DNA of 64,000 nucleotides from NCBI RefSeq assembly GCF_008831285.2, contig NC_045138.2, positions 15,533,934 to 15,597,933 of the forward strand, given 5' to 3'. This DNA is from Nymphaea colorata. Its lineage: Eukaryota; Streptophyta; Magnoliopsida; Nymphaeales; Nymphaeaceae. The notes under the pieces are model-generated. The model did no database searches, was not told the origin of the DNA, and saw only the letters and a program-made list of their open reading frames with translations. A program made the position numbers and the translations under genes. Below, one piece after another: positions 40,764 through 52,111 of this stretch (positions are counted from its first letter, which is position 1; every line of letters starts with the position of its first letter).

Positions 40764-43353
40764 ATGATATTCAGCTTTTCACATATTGTTTTGACTTTCT
40801 CTCTCTAGACACACATATCTAGACATTTAAAATGAGCTTTTAGGAGAGTCAACCTCAACTTGTTCAGCCTCTTTATATCTTGTGTCATTTATGCGTCAGC
40901 TTCCCGTTGTAGGGTCACATGGTCACAACAAGAGTCCATATAAAACTTCTCACAAAAATGACAAAATGGCGTTGTAAGGTTCTTGTGTGGTCCATTGAGA
41001 AAAAAGACAATAAATCATAATTGATAACCATGCTTTTTCTTCTATTGCGTAACTTCTGTGAACTCTTTGCGTGCTGCAAGTTTGGATGGATTGCTCTTCC
41101 CTTGAACAATTAATATCAGAAAAGACGTTTAAAAAAGTCTTCAAGATGGATGGTTCTCATGGTATTGAAGATTTCGGACACGATTATTTTTTACATCTGA
41201 AGTTACACACAGACTGCAGCCTAAAGTTTAATCGACTTTTTATATCGTGTTTGGTTGGGAGCGTTGATGCGTTAACTAATCTATTACTTATATAAGTTCC
41301 GTTTCTCGGTATGCCCGCTTGTGATTTGCGCGACGCTCAGTGCAGGGATGAACATGACTTCCGTGGGTCCGCACGTCCACTTCTTGTCGCGCGTTATTTT
41401 GGCGTTTTTTTCGGCCTATCGTTTTCAAACGTGACATTACAACTGCCTTTTCTTTTTTGTTTCTTTCTTATCCTTTTGGCGTTCCGTAAATCTTTAAAAA
41501 TATAATTTAGTAATAAAAGGGTAGTTTAGGCTTTATATAATTGCTGGTAAAATATATATATATATATAGTTCAGTTCAAGCCTTCATTTAATAGCTTTCA
41601 TGAAAGGACATACTTTTTACAAAGGGATTTTGCTTTTCCAAAATTATCAACAAAAGGTAAACTCAAAGAATAGATGAATTCGAAAACTTGGTTTTATTAA
41701 AACTAAGTTTTTCAATGAGTTTTGAAAACTTAGTCATTTGTTTAGGCGACATACGCATGAACAAACTAAGAAGGATCAGGTTTTTCACTCTCTTTTACAA
41801 AACCATGTCTTCTCAAGACAGATTTTTCCGCGAATCCAATTTTGATTTTAGAAGCAAAATATAAAGTTTTGTGTTCGGAATCTGGTTTTGAGTTGTCATC
41901 CAAAGCCTCTTTTTTTTTTTTTGTAGAAATTGGACTTTGTTTCAAATTTGAATTTTTAATCAATTTTTCAAACTTGGTGTGTGGGTTCCGGTGATACATC
42001 CAAAACAACGTTCTTTTGTGAAAAAAAAAAAATTGCGTCAATCTGGATTTTTTGACCGCCATCAAACACGACTAAAGCGGTCTCTTAAGACTTCAGAGGT
42101 TCCTTTTCTAAATTAAAAAAAAAAATAAGCCCTTAAATGAAAATTTTCAAAATTATGATAGAAAATAAATATTGCCTTTAATTTGCTGATGCACCATGCC
42201 AAGACTGCCAACGAAGATGCCTTTTTGACCTAATGCTTCCAACAAATGCTTTCATTGAAGAGAACCCATGCAGCCAGCAACTTGCATGGCTCCATTCCCT
42301 AATCCATTGAATTATTGTCTCCAAATTCAAAGGACCAAATTCAACTTCCCATGCTCAAACGGGTCAGTTTGGGGCACATTATGAGGCGCATCTCTAGTTC
42401 GACTCCCAGATAACTATGTTTTTGTTTCTTAAGAAAGGTGTGTTTTACGTGCAAGTTGATGCTCGCGAAGATCTCGTCGCTATTTGTTACCAACACAACT
42501 TTGGATCTTGGCAAAAGAGGAAGGATGAAGCTTTGGCTCTCGCCTCAGTGGTGGTATGGTATTAATCGTTTTGCTTCACTATACATAGCAATCTATGAGC
42601 TCGATCCGAATGACTTCATTCATTGCACCTACTTTTCAAGAAGGAAAGGAAAATGAAAACGAAGAACCAGTTTTGAACCGTTCTCTAGATACCACCCATC
42701 CAAATCAGCATAATTGAGCTTGTAAGCCAGTTGACACCGACCCACACCCAACCTGATTGAACTTAACAGCAACAACGGTTCAATCTTAACCAAAAATGGA
42801 GCAATCACCTTCATACAACTTGCCTATCTTCTTAATTATATCCCCAACTCAAAAGGAGAAGATAAAGCACATGACATATCTACGAAGCTTGACGTGGTAA
42901 CGTAAATAAAACTTAAAAACCTTGCACGTCCTGCACTCATCCTTTGCCTTTGAAAACGAAAAAAAGGGCTTATAGATTTATTTCTAAAATAATCTTTATA
43001 TAAATTATTTTTCACAAATAAATTAATAAATATATAAATGAATCTAGAAGAAAAACTTACACGATGGCTTCGGTTGTTGGTGCATTAATATGACTGACGG
43101 GGTAAGCATTTGACTCACGTTGTTTTCATTTCCAGTCACACGGCTAGAAAGTCAAAACAGGTAGTGGCGGTTTCGTAATTTTAGGAACACGCATTGAGGG
43201 TGTTTTCGTCACACACGGGGAGCCCCACCGTCTCCCTGCCGGAAGAGTGTTTCGGTGTTTGCATATAATATTGCTTCCGTTTGAATTCGAAGCCAAGACG
43301 CAAGAAGAGAAACGAGGAAAAGAAAGAGAAGGGGAGAGAGAGAGAGGGAGGCG
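40764..43353. other. Spacer upstream of the F-box gene
   Basis: A TA run lies at about 41551-41569. No gene is recognised. A TATA-like catataata at about 43260-43268 lies roughly 90 bp before the F-box start codon, followed by a purine-rich GAGA leader (43300-43353), so the promoter is probably in the last 200 bp. A B-box-like agttcgactccc at about 42397 suggests a SINE or tRNA-like relic, but no A box was found. Confidence 0.4.
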
Positions 43354-44382
43354 ATGGAGGTAGCGTCGACGCCGGAGAGGGAGGCGGCGGTCACAATTTC
43401 CGGCCTTCATCCTGACCTTCTCAAGCACATCCTCCACCTACTGGACGGCGCAGCCCTGGCCGCCATCGGCTCCACGGCCACCGAGTTCCGCGACGCGTCC
43501 GGCGACCAGATGCTCTGGCGGCGGCTCGTCAACGAATCGTGGCCGGCGACATCAGAGACGGAGCTTCACCGCCTAATCGCATCCACTCCTGGCGGTTTCC
43601 GCGCGTTTTACGCCGACTCATGCCCGCTCGTCTCCGCTGACTCTGTGCTTCCGGCGCCGGAAGGTCCGCAGCCGTCGCCGGTCGACCTGGTCTCCATCGT
43701 AGACGTTCGCCATCGCGGACGGATAATCTTCTCCAAGGTGCTTTACGGCGTCCCGCTCCCGGAGTCGGGGGAGGACCCGCAGCGAGTGGAGGATTGGTTT
43801 CTGGACTCGCCGTTCCGGATAGACGCCCTGGACACAAAGGACGACCCGCCCGTGATTTCCGTCGCCGGCGGCGACTGCACCGGCGACGAAGTGCGACGGC
43901 GACTCGCGGAGGACGTCCAGATGAGCTGGATCGTTTTGGACTTGACACGTGGCAGGGCGGTTAACTTGACGAGCTGGACGCCCCTGGAGGTGGAGCGCTA
44001 CTGGTATTCGGACCTGGAGTACCAGATAAAATTCGGGACGGTTTTACCCCTGGAAAGGGAATGTATCTACTGCGCGGTGTCGGTCAGGTGCGGCGGGTGC
44101 GAGGAAGGGGAGCTGAAGGTGAGGGAGATCGCGATGACGATGGAGGACGTTGAGGGAAGGAATTTGCTGGGAAGGGAGAGTATGGACATTTTCGGGAGGG
44201 CCCTGGGGAGCGTGAGGCGGAAAGGCGAAGAGGTGCTCAAAAGAAAATACGCGGAGTTCCTGAGGACAAGATCGGAAAACAAGGAGAGGAAAGCCAAGCG
44301 GGACAAGCGGATCGACATGGCGTGCGTGCTCTCGGGCGTTTCCGCTTTCGTCGCCTTCTGCGCCTTTATGATCATCCGATGA
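43354..44382 (+). CDS. F-box protein (At2g27310/At2g36090-like), intronless
   Basis: Expected to be the substrate-recognition subunit of an SCF ubiquitin ligase, binding SKP1 through its F-box. The F-box is at about residues 18-60 (LHPDLLKHILHLLDGAALAA, then TEFRDASGDQMLWRRLV). Downstream blocks match the plant family that includes At2g27310 and At2g36090: TPGGFRAFYADSCPL, VDVRHRGRIIFSKVLYG and MSWIVLDLTRGRAVNL. The protein ends in a hydrophobic stretch (CVLSGVSAFVAFCAFMIIR) just after a lysine/arginine-rich segment, so it may be tail-anchored to a membrane. At 342 aa, length and single exon fit the family. Codons are strongly G/C-ending. The ATG follows a GAGA-rich leader and is the first of a clean open frame. 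The target protein cannot be inferred. Confidence 0.9.
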   Translation: MEVASTPEREAAVTISGLHPDLLKHILHLLDGAALAAIGSTATEFRDASGDQMLWRRLVNESWPATSETELHRLIASTPGGFRAFYADSCPLVSADSVLPAPEGPQPSPVDLVSIVDVRHRGRIIFSKVLYGVPLPESGEDPQRVEDWFLDSPFRIDALDTKDDPPVISVAGGDCTGDEVRRRLAEDVQMSWIVLDLTRGRAVNLTSWTPLEVERYWYSDLEYQIKFGTVLPLERECIYCAVSVRCGGCEEGELKVREIAMTMEDVEGRNLLGRESMDIFGRALGSVRRKGEEVLKRKYAEFLRTRSENKERKAKRDKRIDMACVLSGVSAFVAFCAFMIIR

Positions 44383-44387
44383 CTGTA

Positions 44388-44411
44388 ATTCCCCCACCCC
44401 CCCCCCCCCCA
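44388..44411. repeat. Poly-C tract just after the F-box stop
   Basis: An almost pure run of C, interrupted by an A, begins about 6 bp beyond the stop codon and would lie in the 3' untranslated region of the F-box transcript. Confidence 0.9.
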
Positions 44412-45038
44412 TAAACTTTTCATCTTTTAGATTCTTTTAGAACAAGATATTTATCACGAATTATTGCATTATACAAGGTGATAATTAAATGTATAGAATT
44501 CATGTTACTGCAATTCATACGAGGGCATTAATGGGAATTGTTATCCTGGCTTATCCTTCCTTCTTTCTTCCCCAGCTACTTTTCTGAGCGGGACCTGCCA
44601 CCTGATTCCGCTGGTTTTACGAGTTCTAAGTTCACCAGTTTAATCCTAAATTTCCGACGAACCTACCTTGCCCATAACCACTTCTTAATGAAGGTGAGAG
44701 AGACATTAAGTGTTTCACCAACCAGAAATCTACCGATATGTAGTCGGTAATTGCGGGTTCCTCCTCCACCTAAACAGAACCCATCATCGGCCAATGGTGA
44801 TTTGTGAAAGAAAAAAGATCATGAATGAGGTGTCACTGCATGCCCTTGGTTGAATAAGATAGCCGAACCGATGCATATGTATCATCTGCGTTTTATATTT
44901 CCGTTGCGGAATCAAGTCAGACGGAGTTGGTAGCTGATCAAAAGCAAAGTAGGACGGCAGGCATGTTTCCGACTCGGTTAGTAGGTCATATTCAATATTT
45001 TGTAGCTACGCTGCAATTGATGACGACGGGGTTCACTC
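44412..45038. other. Downstream flank of the F-box gene
   Basis: It should hold the polyadenylation region of the F-box gene. No other content is recognised. Confidence 0.4.
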
Positions 45039-45053
45039 ATATATATATATATA

Positions 45054-45129
<76 letters not shown>
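45039..45129. repeat. Compound TA/CT microsatellite
   Basis: A short AT run (45039-45052) precedes about 36 CT units (45057-45129). Confidence 0.97.
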
Positions 45130-45130
<1 letters not shown>

Positions 45131-46962
45131 GATGGAATAATTTCTTAGACGCATTATTATGCCCCAAAGTATTATATAATTTGTATTGGGGCACTTCTTT
45201 AAAATTTGATCATATGCATCGACATTTTTAAGTTTTTGATCATCTAAAAGCGTGTTGATCACAAACGACGCACATGGAGACGGATCTTAGAATGAAATAA
45301 ATATCCGCAGTTCTTTCAAAATTCGAACTTTACCTGATAAACTTTTGATAAAGTGGGTTGTGAAAGGGTTTCCGCAACACATGCGTACTGACATTTAATT
45401 TTCAGAAACAAACAGATATGCTCGGCAATGGCCTTGGGAAGGGGAATAGTTTTTTGTTCTCGACGTAGAGAACAGCTGACGCCTCTATTAGGTCATTTCA
45501 TGTCTTTTCGAAAATTTATCATACCGTATAAACGAAAACCATTAAATTTTATTTTTAAAATATTATAAGAAAGTGGATCTAATTGTTCTAGGATCTCAAA
45601 AGAAGAGTTGGTACATATATATTGTGTTTTCGAAATTTTGAAGCAGTTCATCTGGATGCGCGAACAACATAAATCTGAAAAAAAAAAAAAAATCCCACGC
45701 ATCCCAATGAACCGGTAAAAAAAAAAATAGTTCCATTGGTTTTATACTATCGGATCGCGTACGGTTAAAAATTTGAAAAAAGAAAGGCACTTGAGATGAA
45801 GATGAATTTTAAAATGAAATGCATCCAATTAATTAGTTAGATGAAAGGTCGCCATTTAAATGGGACCAGACTTGCATGGAGTGAGATGCAATTCCGAGTT
45901 CAACTTTAATTGTAATCCATTTTATTATTGACTTGGAACAGTGAACAGTAATAATGTACATAAGAAGTTTAAGATATATATTATACATGTGTAAGCCACA
46001 TAAATAAGTCTTTATATGCATCATTGTCATCTCCAAGATAAGGATTGAGATGCCACCCAAATATCATATTGATTTTTATTTCTTGTCGGTGCGGTTTGTG
46101 GAATATATATATATATATTTTTAAATAAAAAATTATGCCAAAACAACTATTAGTTATATGGACCACAAACTATGCAGGAATACGTGGATCATTATCAAGT
46201 AAATCAAGCCCATGTATTTGACTTCATTTAATTCTTAAGATATTTTTCGATGTATTTTACAGTCTCATGTATCAAACCATATATTTTTATATATGTTAAT
46301 AAACTTTTTCAATAAGGTGCTAGATTTAAACATTCAATTCAGATATTTATCATGTTTCTATTTACACAAGATTTAATTTGGATTTGGATATCTGATGAAT
46401 TTGGTATGAAATATCCTATTTCAACATGGGTGTGTGGTCCATGAGGCGTCCGCCTTATTGGCTGGTCAAAGCCATTGTTGGCAAACTGACCAAGTCAACG
46501 CGCATTCATTGGCTCAGATTGCGCACACTTCCCGAACTTATATAAACAAGTAGTCCAGTAAGTTGCACGGAACCAAACCCAGCCGAGTCAACGGTTTTCA
46601 CTCTGAAGAAGTCAGCCCACTAGCTCAAGTCGCTGTTGTTTTTTCATTGGCACGATCTGGGTTAAGCTAATTGCCTATCAGTTGCATGGTCAGCTTTAAT
46701 TTCTTCTTACACTTTCTATATATAATATGTTCATAGTGCAGAGAACACTAATTCCGATGCTGCATAACTAGATCCAGATTCGGGTTGGGGATCTAAAAAC
46801 TGTATCCGGCCCATCGAATAAGTCATCCGAACCATTGTCATTCAAATTCCATCAAAAATTTAATCAGCTTTTTATTTACTAATTACTCTTATTGCTTCCA
46901 TTTTTCCTTCTAGTGAATCAAATTAATGTCATTGGTGCTTTTAGCAATAGTTTTCATAAACC

Positions 46963-47001
<39 letters not shown>

Positions 47002-47293
47002 ACAATATATCCAAAACCGAAAGTTTTGTACCTGATCTTCAAGGCCTATACCTGTCGAGATTGGCACCTACAGGAATCAAACTGACAACTGACTAATTAC
47101 CGGTTGGTTTGACTGACAGTCTAAAACCCTAAAGCTAGTACCTTCGCCGGCACAACCTACACTTGCTTTGACATACGAGAGGTTGATGTGCCAACAGAAA
47201 TCAAACCAGCAGCTGACCTCTTACCAGCCACTGACTCAGACCAATTATGGTTAAACATTTTAGAGTAAACTTTAATATTTACAACGTTATGAC
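45130..47293. other. Spacer with an orphan promoter-like patch
   Basis: No gene is supported. At about 46430-46560 there is a cluster of promoter-like words: ggtcaaag and aagtcaac (W-box type), attggc (CCAAT-like, twice) and ttatataaac at 46538-46547. No coding exon follows that I can recognise. A TA microsatellite lies at 46966-46998. Confidence 0.3.
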
Positions 47294-47476
47294 CAGTGGC
47301 TGAGCCACATATAAGCTGGTCTGGGCAGTTGCCCACACCAGCTTCTCAAAATTTTTTTTTTCAGTTTTACATCAAGATTGTTTAATATTTAATTTGCTAT
47401 ACATATAAATACTCCTTTTAAGTATAAAAACCTCTGAATCAGTGCCCTTTTAAAAAAAAAAACTGGCTTCGCGCTG
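47294..47476. mobile_element. hAT-like MITE with perfect 8-bp target duplication
   Basis: A 183-bp element starting CAGTGGCTGAGCCAC and ending CTGGCTTCGCGCTG, so the ends are imperfect inverted repeats in the CAGTGGCGGAGCC class. Directly outside, gttatgac occurs on both sides (47286-47293 and 47477-47484), an exact 8-bp target-site duplication as made by hAT transposases. The interior is AT-rich and has no open frame. It needs a transposase from elsewhere; none is in this window. Confidence 0.8.
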
Positions 47477-47818
47477 GTTATGACATGCTTAGCAAAAGCT
47501 GTGGTCTTAAGCAGAAAAGAAAAAAACATGCTGGTAGTATTGAGCTAAATTCATGGAGCCATGCTGTTCTCGAGAGCGCGTAGTTCTCGGAGGCAACCTT
47601 GAGACTGTTCTACAAACACGGCATATGAATGGGCCTGGAATTGAAGCAAACTCTTTGTGGGGTCTTCTTTTTCTGGACATATGATAGAAACCATTATTAT
47701 CAAAAATTAAACTCTTACATTTATGATATGGTCCTATAAACTTACTTTTTTTCCTTTTTCTTCCTTTTCAATTAAGAAAATTTGCAATTAAGGACATGTT
47801 TTTTTAGTATAATTTTGA

Positions 47819-48231
47819 AATGGTGTAACTTTTTTGTGGCAAGACACACTTCTTTTGTTCTTTGATCTTAACAGCAGAACTTTAAATCACAAAAAGTATC
47901 TCTTTTCTAACACGTTATCGTGTCCTTTCGATACAAAATGATTTGTTTTCGTTGGGAATCATGCGTCCCCAGAATCATGCAAAAATTGTATACAGTTCTT
48001 CAGGAGCTCTTTGCGTCGGCTTAACAAACAGAACTTTGAATCATAAAGAGTGTATCTTCTCTAGCCGTTTTCATGTCTTTTCCATATGGAAAATGTTTTT
48101 ATTTTTCTTACAAAATATACCTTTCTAGAATTGTAAAACTGTATACAGTTCGTCAAATAACTTGAAAAACCAACCTGGCAATTTCGTGAATGGGCTTGGT
48201 TGAGGAGGGATTAGGTGCTGACAGGAAGGCA
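47819..48231 (+). repeat. Segment P, copy A (inverted duplicate of RRM-gene intron 1)
   Basis: About 98-99% identical to the reverse complement of 51115-51540, which lies in intron 1 of the RRM gene. Differences noted are about five substitutions, a 2-bp indel and a roughly 10-bp indel near the right end. Segment P is itself two diverged tandem units: cagaacttt recurs at 47875 and 48029, and gtatacagttc at 47988 and 48141, a period of 153-154 bp. Confidence 0.9.
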
Positions 48232-48280
48232 AAAACCAATATCGCAGGTACATCAGTGAGAGCGCCCTTCCTCATCCAGT

Positions 48281-48535
48281 CAATACCAACGACGCTGTCC
48301 AATCGAAGCACACGCCAATGGCGGCGGTACTGCGAACAGTCGGACGTCTCCTTCGAAACCCATCTCCGTTTAATGCTGCCCATCGTCGCCAACTGCCTCT
48401 GCGGCTCAGTTTCGACAGAGGGGTTGCCTCCAAGGTATTCGTTGGAGGTATTCCATTCTCCTGTTCGTTATTTTTCATTTGCTTTACAGGCACGCTGTGG
48501 TCGATCTGCTTTCGTTTACATGGAATATGCTGTTT
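48281..48535 (+). pseudogene. Segment E, copy A: duplicated exon 1 of the RRM gene
   Basis: A 255-bp near-copy (6 differences, all transitions) of the reverse complement of 51894-52148. It carries 37 bp of leader, the start codon at 48318, all of exon 1 (48318-48447) with its GT donor, and the beginning of intron 1. The encoded leader keeps the Arg-rich targeting character but has Ala7 to Thr and Gln to Arg changes. Exons 2-4 are missing. Splicing to the acceptor at 48551-48552 would put a stop after two codons, so no RRM protein can result. Only 37 bp of upstream sequence was copied, so it probably lacks the parental promoter. Confidence 0.85.
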
Positions 48536-48552
48536 TTCCCTTCTTGCTGCAG

Positions 48553-48676
48553 CTTGGTAACGAAAGCTCAAAGCTATGGCAAGAAAATTCTGATGCTAAT
48601 TAACGATGAGGAGTGGAGGCATGAGATGGAGGAGTTCTTTTTCATCAAACTTCGCACCAATGCTGATCATCACGAG
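48553..48676 (+). pseudogene. Exon-like fragment of an unrecognised gene
   Basis: A 124-bp stretch bounded by a good acceptor (ttcttgctgcag) and a GT donor after GAG (gtcagg), open in one frame for 41 codons, including YGKKILMLINDEEWRHEMEE followed by a phenylalanine-rich FFFIKLR. The composition looks coding, but I do not recognise the family. It needs two bases from a preceding exon, whereas the duplicated RRM exon supplies one, so it is out of phase with its neighbour. It could be a captured exon or chance. Confidence 0.35.
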
Positions 48677-48995
48677 GTCAGGATACGAGCTTATAATTTC
48701 CAGATATCAAAAAGGTGGCCTGTGGCTGAGGCTGTCCATCTTTTTGTATAGATTATCCGAGAAATCGTTCTGTAAATTTTGGGACATCCCGGAAGGCGAT
48801 TGGGACCCTTTCAATGAACCAGTGGGGATGGATTAGGGACCTTTCGGGTCCCAATTTTTGTCTGTGTATCCTTTGTCCCCGTCTCATGTCTTGTGAAACA
48901 CGAGGTGCAGATGGCAAAGGATAGGTAACTTCTCTGCCACCTATTAACAACTGAAGGTCCACGCGATTATCTATGGCCAACTTCAGAGCATGTGC

Positions 48996-49017
48996 AGAGA
49001 GAGAGAGAGAGAGAGAC
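48996..49017. repeat. GA microsatellite
   Basis: A short GA run in the 3' flank of the RRM gene. Confidence 0.85.
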
Positions 49018-49204
49018 ATATCCAAAGCCCTATAATTCCTGCTACATATGAAAGACGAGCTTTGCTCAAAGCTCTTTTTCCCGGTAACAAGGAGAACCTC
49101 TAAGAACTGCGCCCAAATTATGAAACAATTCTAGTGGTAACAAAATCTAAGTTTTACAGTGCTATGAAAGGTTAACATCATTATGTCTCGATCTGAGGCC
49201 CACA

Positions 49205-52111
49205 TCAGTTGTTCCTCGTAGGTGGTCCTCGAGCTCTTGGCACAGAATCCTGAAACTGTGTCCTGGGTTTTGCATTATCTACAAATATCACTCTACCGTT
49301 CAAGATCTGTAAACAGAAAGACATCCAATCAGGTCCGTTTAATATCAGTAAGAATATATAATGAAGACTGAATTAGTCCTGCCTGGGTATTTTTATTCAA
49401 TGACAATGAAGCCTACTGAATTTTTTAAATTAGTAGAATTGGTGGCCCGGAAGGTATCATACTAGTTGTTTTGTGGTTGTCCCCTCATGTAAACCCACAA
49501 GGTATCCCTCATCCACCACTAAAAGGGTTTTCCTACTGTTCAGCATTAAGGCAAAGCACATGCGCAGGTATTGGGTCGCAGACCTCTTGAGGCCATGCAA
49601 TTAACAGTTGAGTCTTCCTCTTGAGCACGCAAAGCAAGCTCATTAATAGGCAGGCCACAAAATAACACCTTCTAAAGATCTTTTCAAAGACCGAACTGCT
49701 TAATCTGCAGATAAACCCCAGGTAAGCCGCCACTTTATGAGGGCAACACCATGAGAAAGCTCATAATGTAGAGTGGCAGTTAGACCTGGACAACCGCTCT
49801 ATCTCCAGCACAATGTCACAATCTGTCAAGCTTAGGCCTATGTTTGGGTGGGCTGGGCCAAGAGCAGCTGCAGGCAAGGGAGAAAGGTGCTAGAGCAGGC
49901 ATTTACCTTGCCATTCATTTCTTTTATGGCCTTTTCGGCTTCCTCTTCTGATGCAAATGTCACGAACCCGAAGCCTTTAGATCTTTCAGACACCTTGTCC
50001 ATAATTATAGAGGCTGCAATCAAACATGTTAGCTATGTAAAATCTGATAGTTTCAGAAGAACTTAATGAAGACAAGCACGACCTATGGGATATGAAAGTT
50101 CAGAGTTCCAATTGGGAAAAATTGATGAAAGCAAGCACCTTCTATAACCTGACCAAACGGTGCAAAAGCTCCAGCTAACAATTCCTCTGTTGTGTAAAAA
50201 GATAGTCCTGCAAAATATTCCAAGGGAGAAGACTAGAAACTGTAATGGCTTCTTAACTTCACTTAATTGAAGGGCGAAAAAACAGAAAAGCCTTGATTGC
50301 TGGCTTTCAACTGAAAACTCAAAGAAAAGTATCCCTAAACCATGACTGTCTTTGTGTTAATTCAAGAAGTCGGATGAACTTCGACAATGCTCGAACAGAG
50401 TAAGTCTTTTTAGTTGACATCACAAAGGCCTCATTGCAGTATTTTCAGGATAACTCATCCAAATGCAACGGTTTTTCAGGCAAACATGTGAATGGAAAAT
50501 ACACAACTTAAAAGAATCGGGATGGACTAAGTTACTAACTATCACAAAATGAGTAAAAAAAGTTGATTATCTTCGTCTCAACATTTTTGCATCCAGAAAA
50601 ACTTCATCTTCACCCTTATCTGCTCAATGTAACCACCTCTCCAGGAGAACCAACAGATTCCATCATACGCCCTATCAATGACCTGTCCTATCCCTCCAGT
50701 GTTGCGCTGCTCTAGAATTCACAATGCCTTCACAATGTCATTCAGAATCTATATGACACCTGCCTAGGCAAAATTGGGACATTAAGCTACTTTACTGTCT
50801 AGCATGCCAGGCCCCGTTTCTACTCATTTATGCACCGTTGCTAACAGTCGCTCAGGCCTCTATGAAGTCTCATCTTTAACGCCCTAGACTTCCTTAGAAA
50901 GCCCTGTAGCAGCATTAACATGTCCATTCACCTAAAGGAAGGAAACCCATAGAAGACCAGATAACCCGTGGCTTCATCAATTCCCTGTAGTAAAAGCACT
51001 AATTATATGTAAAAGGCCCCATACACGGGATGACTTAATCTCCACACAAACCACCAACATGCTAATACAATGCATCTTAACTGTTAGCTGGCCTAAGTAG
51101 TTGAACCAAGGCAGTGCCTTCCTGACAAGATCTTTCAGCACCTAATCCCTCCTCAACCAAGCCCATTCACGAAATTGCCAGGTTGGTTTTTCAAGTCATT
51201 TGACGAACTGTATACAGTTTTACAATTCTAGAAAGGTATATTTTGTAAGAAAAATAAAAACATTTTCCATATGGAAAAGACATGAAAACGGCTAGAGAAG
51301 ATACACTCTTTATGATTCAAAGTTCTGTTTGTTAAGCTGACGCAAAGAGCTCCTGAAGAACTGTATACAATTTTTGCATAATTCTGGGGACGTATGATTC
51401 CCAACGAAAACAAATCATTTTGTATCGAAAGGACACGATAACGTGTTAGAAAAGAGATACTTTTTGTTATTTAAAGTTCTGCTGTTAAGATCAAAGAACA
51501 AAAGAAGTGTGTCTTGCCACACAAAAAAAGTTACACCATTAACGGCCGGAATAAAGCTACAATCTTCACGCATTCTACATCAACCAACAAGAGCAACGTT
51601 GCCAAGATTGGAGACTTTAACTAAAGAAAGTACCAAGAACTAAAAGTGCCAAGAACTAACACTAGAAGTTCTGAAATTAACCATGTAGAAGACTTTTAAG
51701 AGATGACCACCTAAGAATTTCGAGAAAAAACACTCGTATTACTGGCTACGGACCGGAAAGAGAAGATGCTAGTGTGGATCAGGTAACTATCATTCTGTCG
51801 TGGAGAACCGATATCCTTCACCTTTTTAATCACCTCAACGGCTCAACCAGAAACCGAAGCTCATCGTTGGCACACTTAAAAATTCAAGTTAACAAACAGC
51901 ATACTCCATGTAAACGAAAGCAGATCGGCCACAGCGTGCCTGTAAAGCAAATGAAAAATAACGAACAGGAGAACGGAATACCTCCAACGAATACCTTGGA
52001 GGCAACCCCTCTGTCGAAACTGAGCTGCAGAGGCAGTTGGCGACGATGGGCAGCATTAAACGGAGATGGGTTTCGAAGGAGACGCCCGACTGCTCGCAGT
52101 ACCGCCGCCAT
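49205..52111 (-). CDS. Small organellar RRM RNA-binding protein, 4 exons
   Basis: Binds RNA through one RNA recognition motif; related plant proteins act in mitochondria or plastids in transcript editing or stability. Exons on the minus strand are 52111-51982, 50207-50139, 50013-49907 and 49306-49205, all GT-AG and in phase, giving 135 aa. Residues 1-38 are Arg-rich and nearly free of acid, like an organellar targeting leader (MAAVLRAVGRLLRNPSPF...). RNP2 is VFVGGL at about 40-45 and is split by intron 1. RNP1 is KGFGFVTF in exon 3. The RRM closes with LNGRVIFVDNAKPR in exon 4, and only about 17 residues follow, so there is no glycine-rich tail. It resembles the S-RBP11 group (At5g06210) from memory. 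Intron 1 contains segment P, and exon 1 is duplicated at 48281-48535. Confidence 0.9.
51115..51540 (-). repeat. Segment P, copy B (in intron 1 of the RRM gene)
   Basis: The partner of 47819-48231 in reverse orientation, with the same two-unit (about 154 bp) internal structure. It lies between exon 1 and exon 2, about 440 bp downstream of exon 1 in the direction of transcription. Confidence 0.9.

Noticed and set aside
43529-43948. 139-codon minus-strand open frame
   Set aside because: It is antisense to the F-box gene and arises from its G/C-ending codons.
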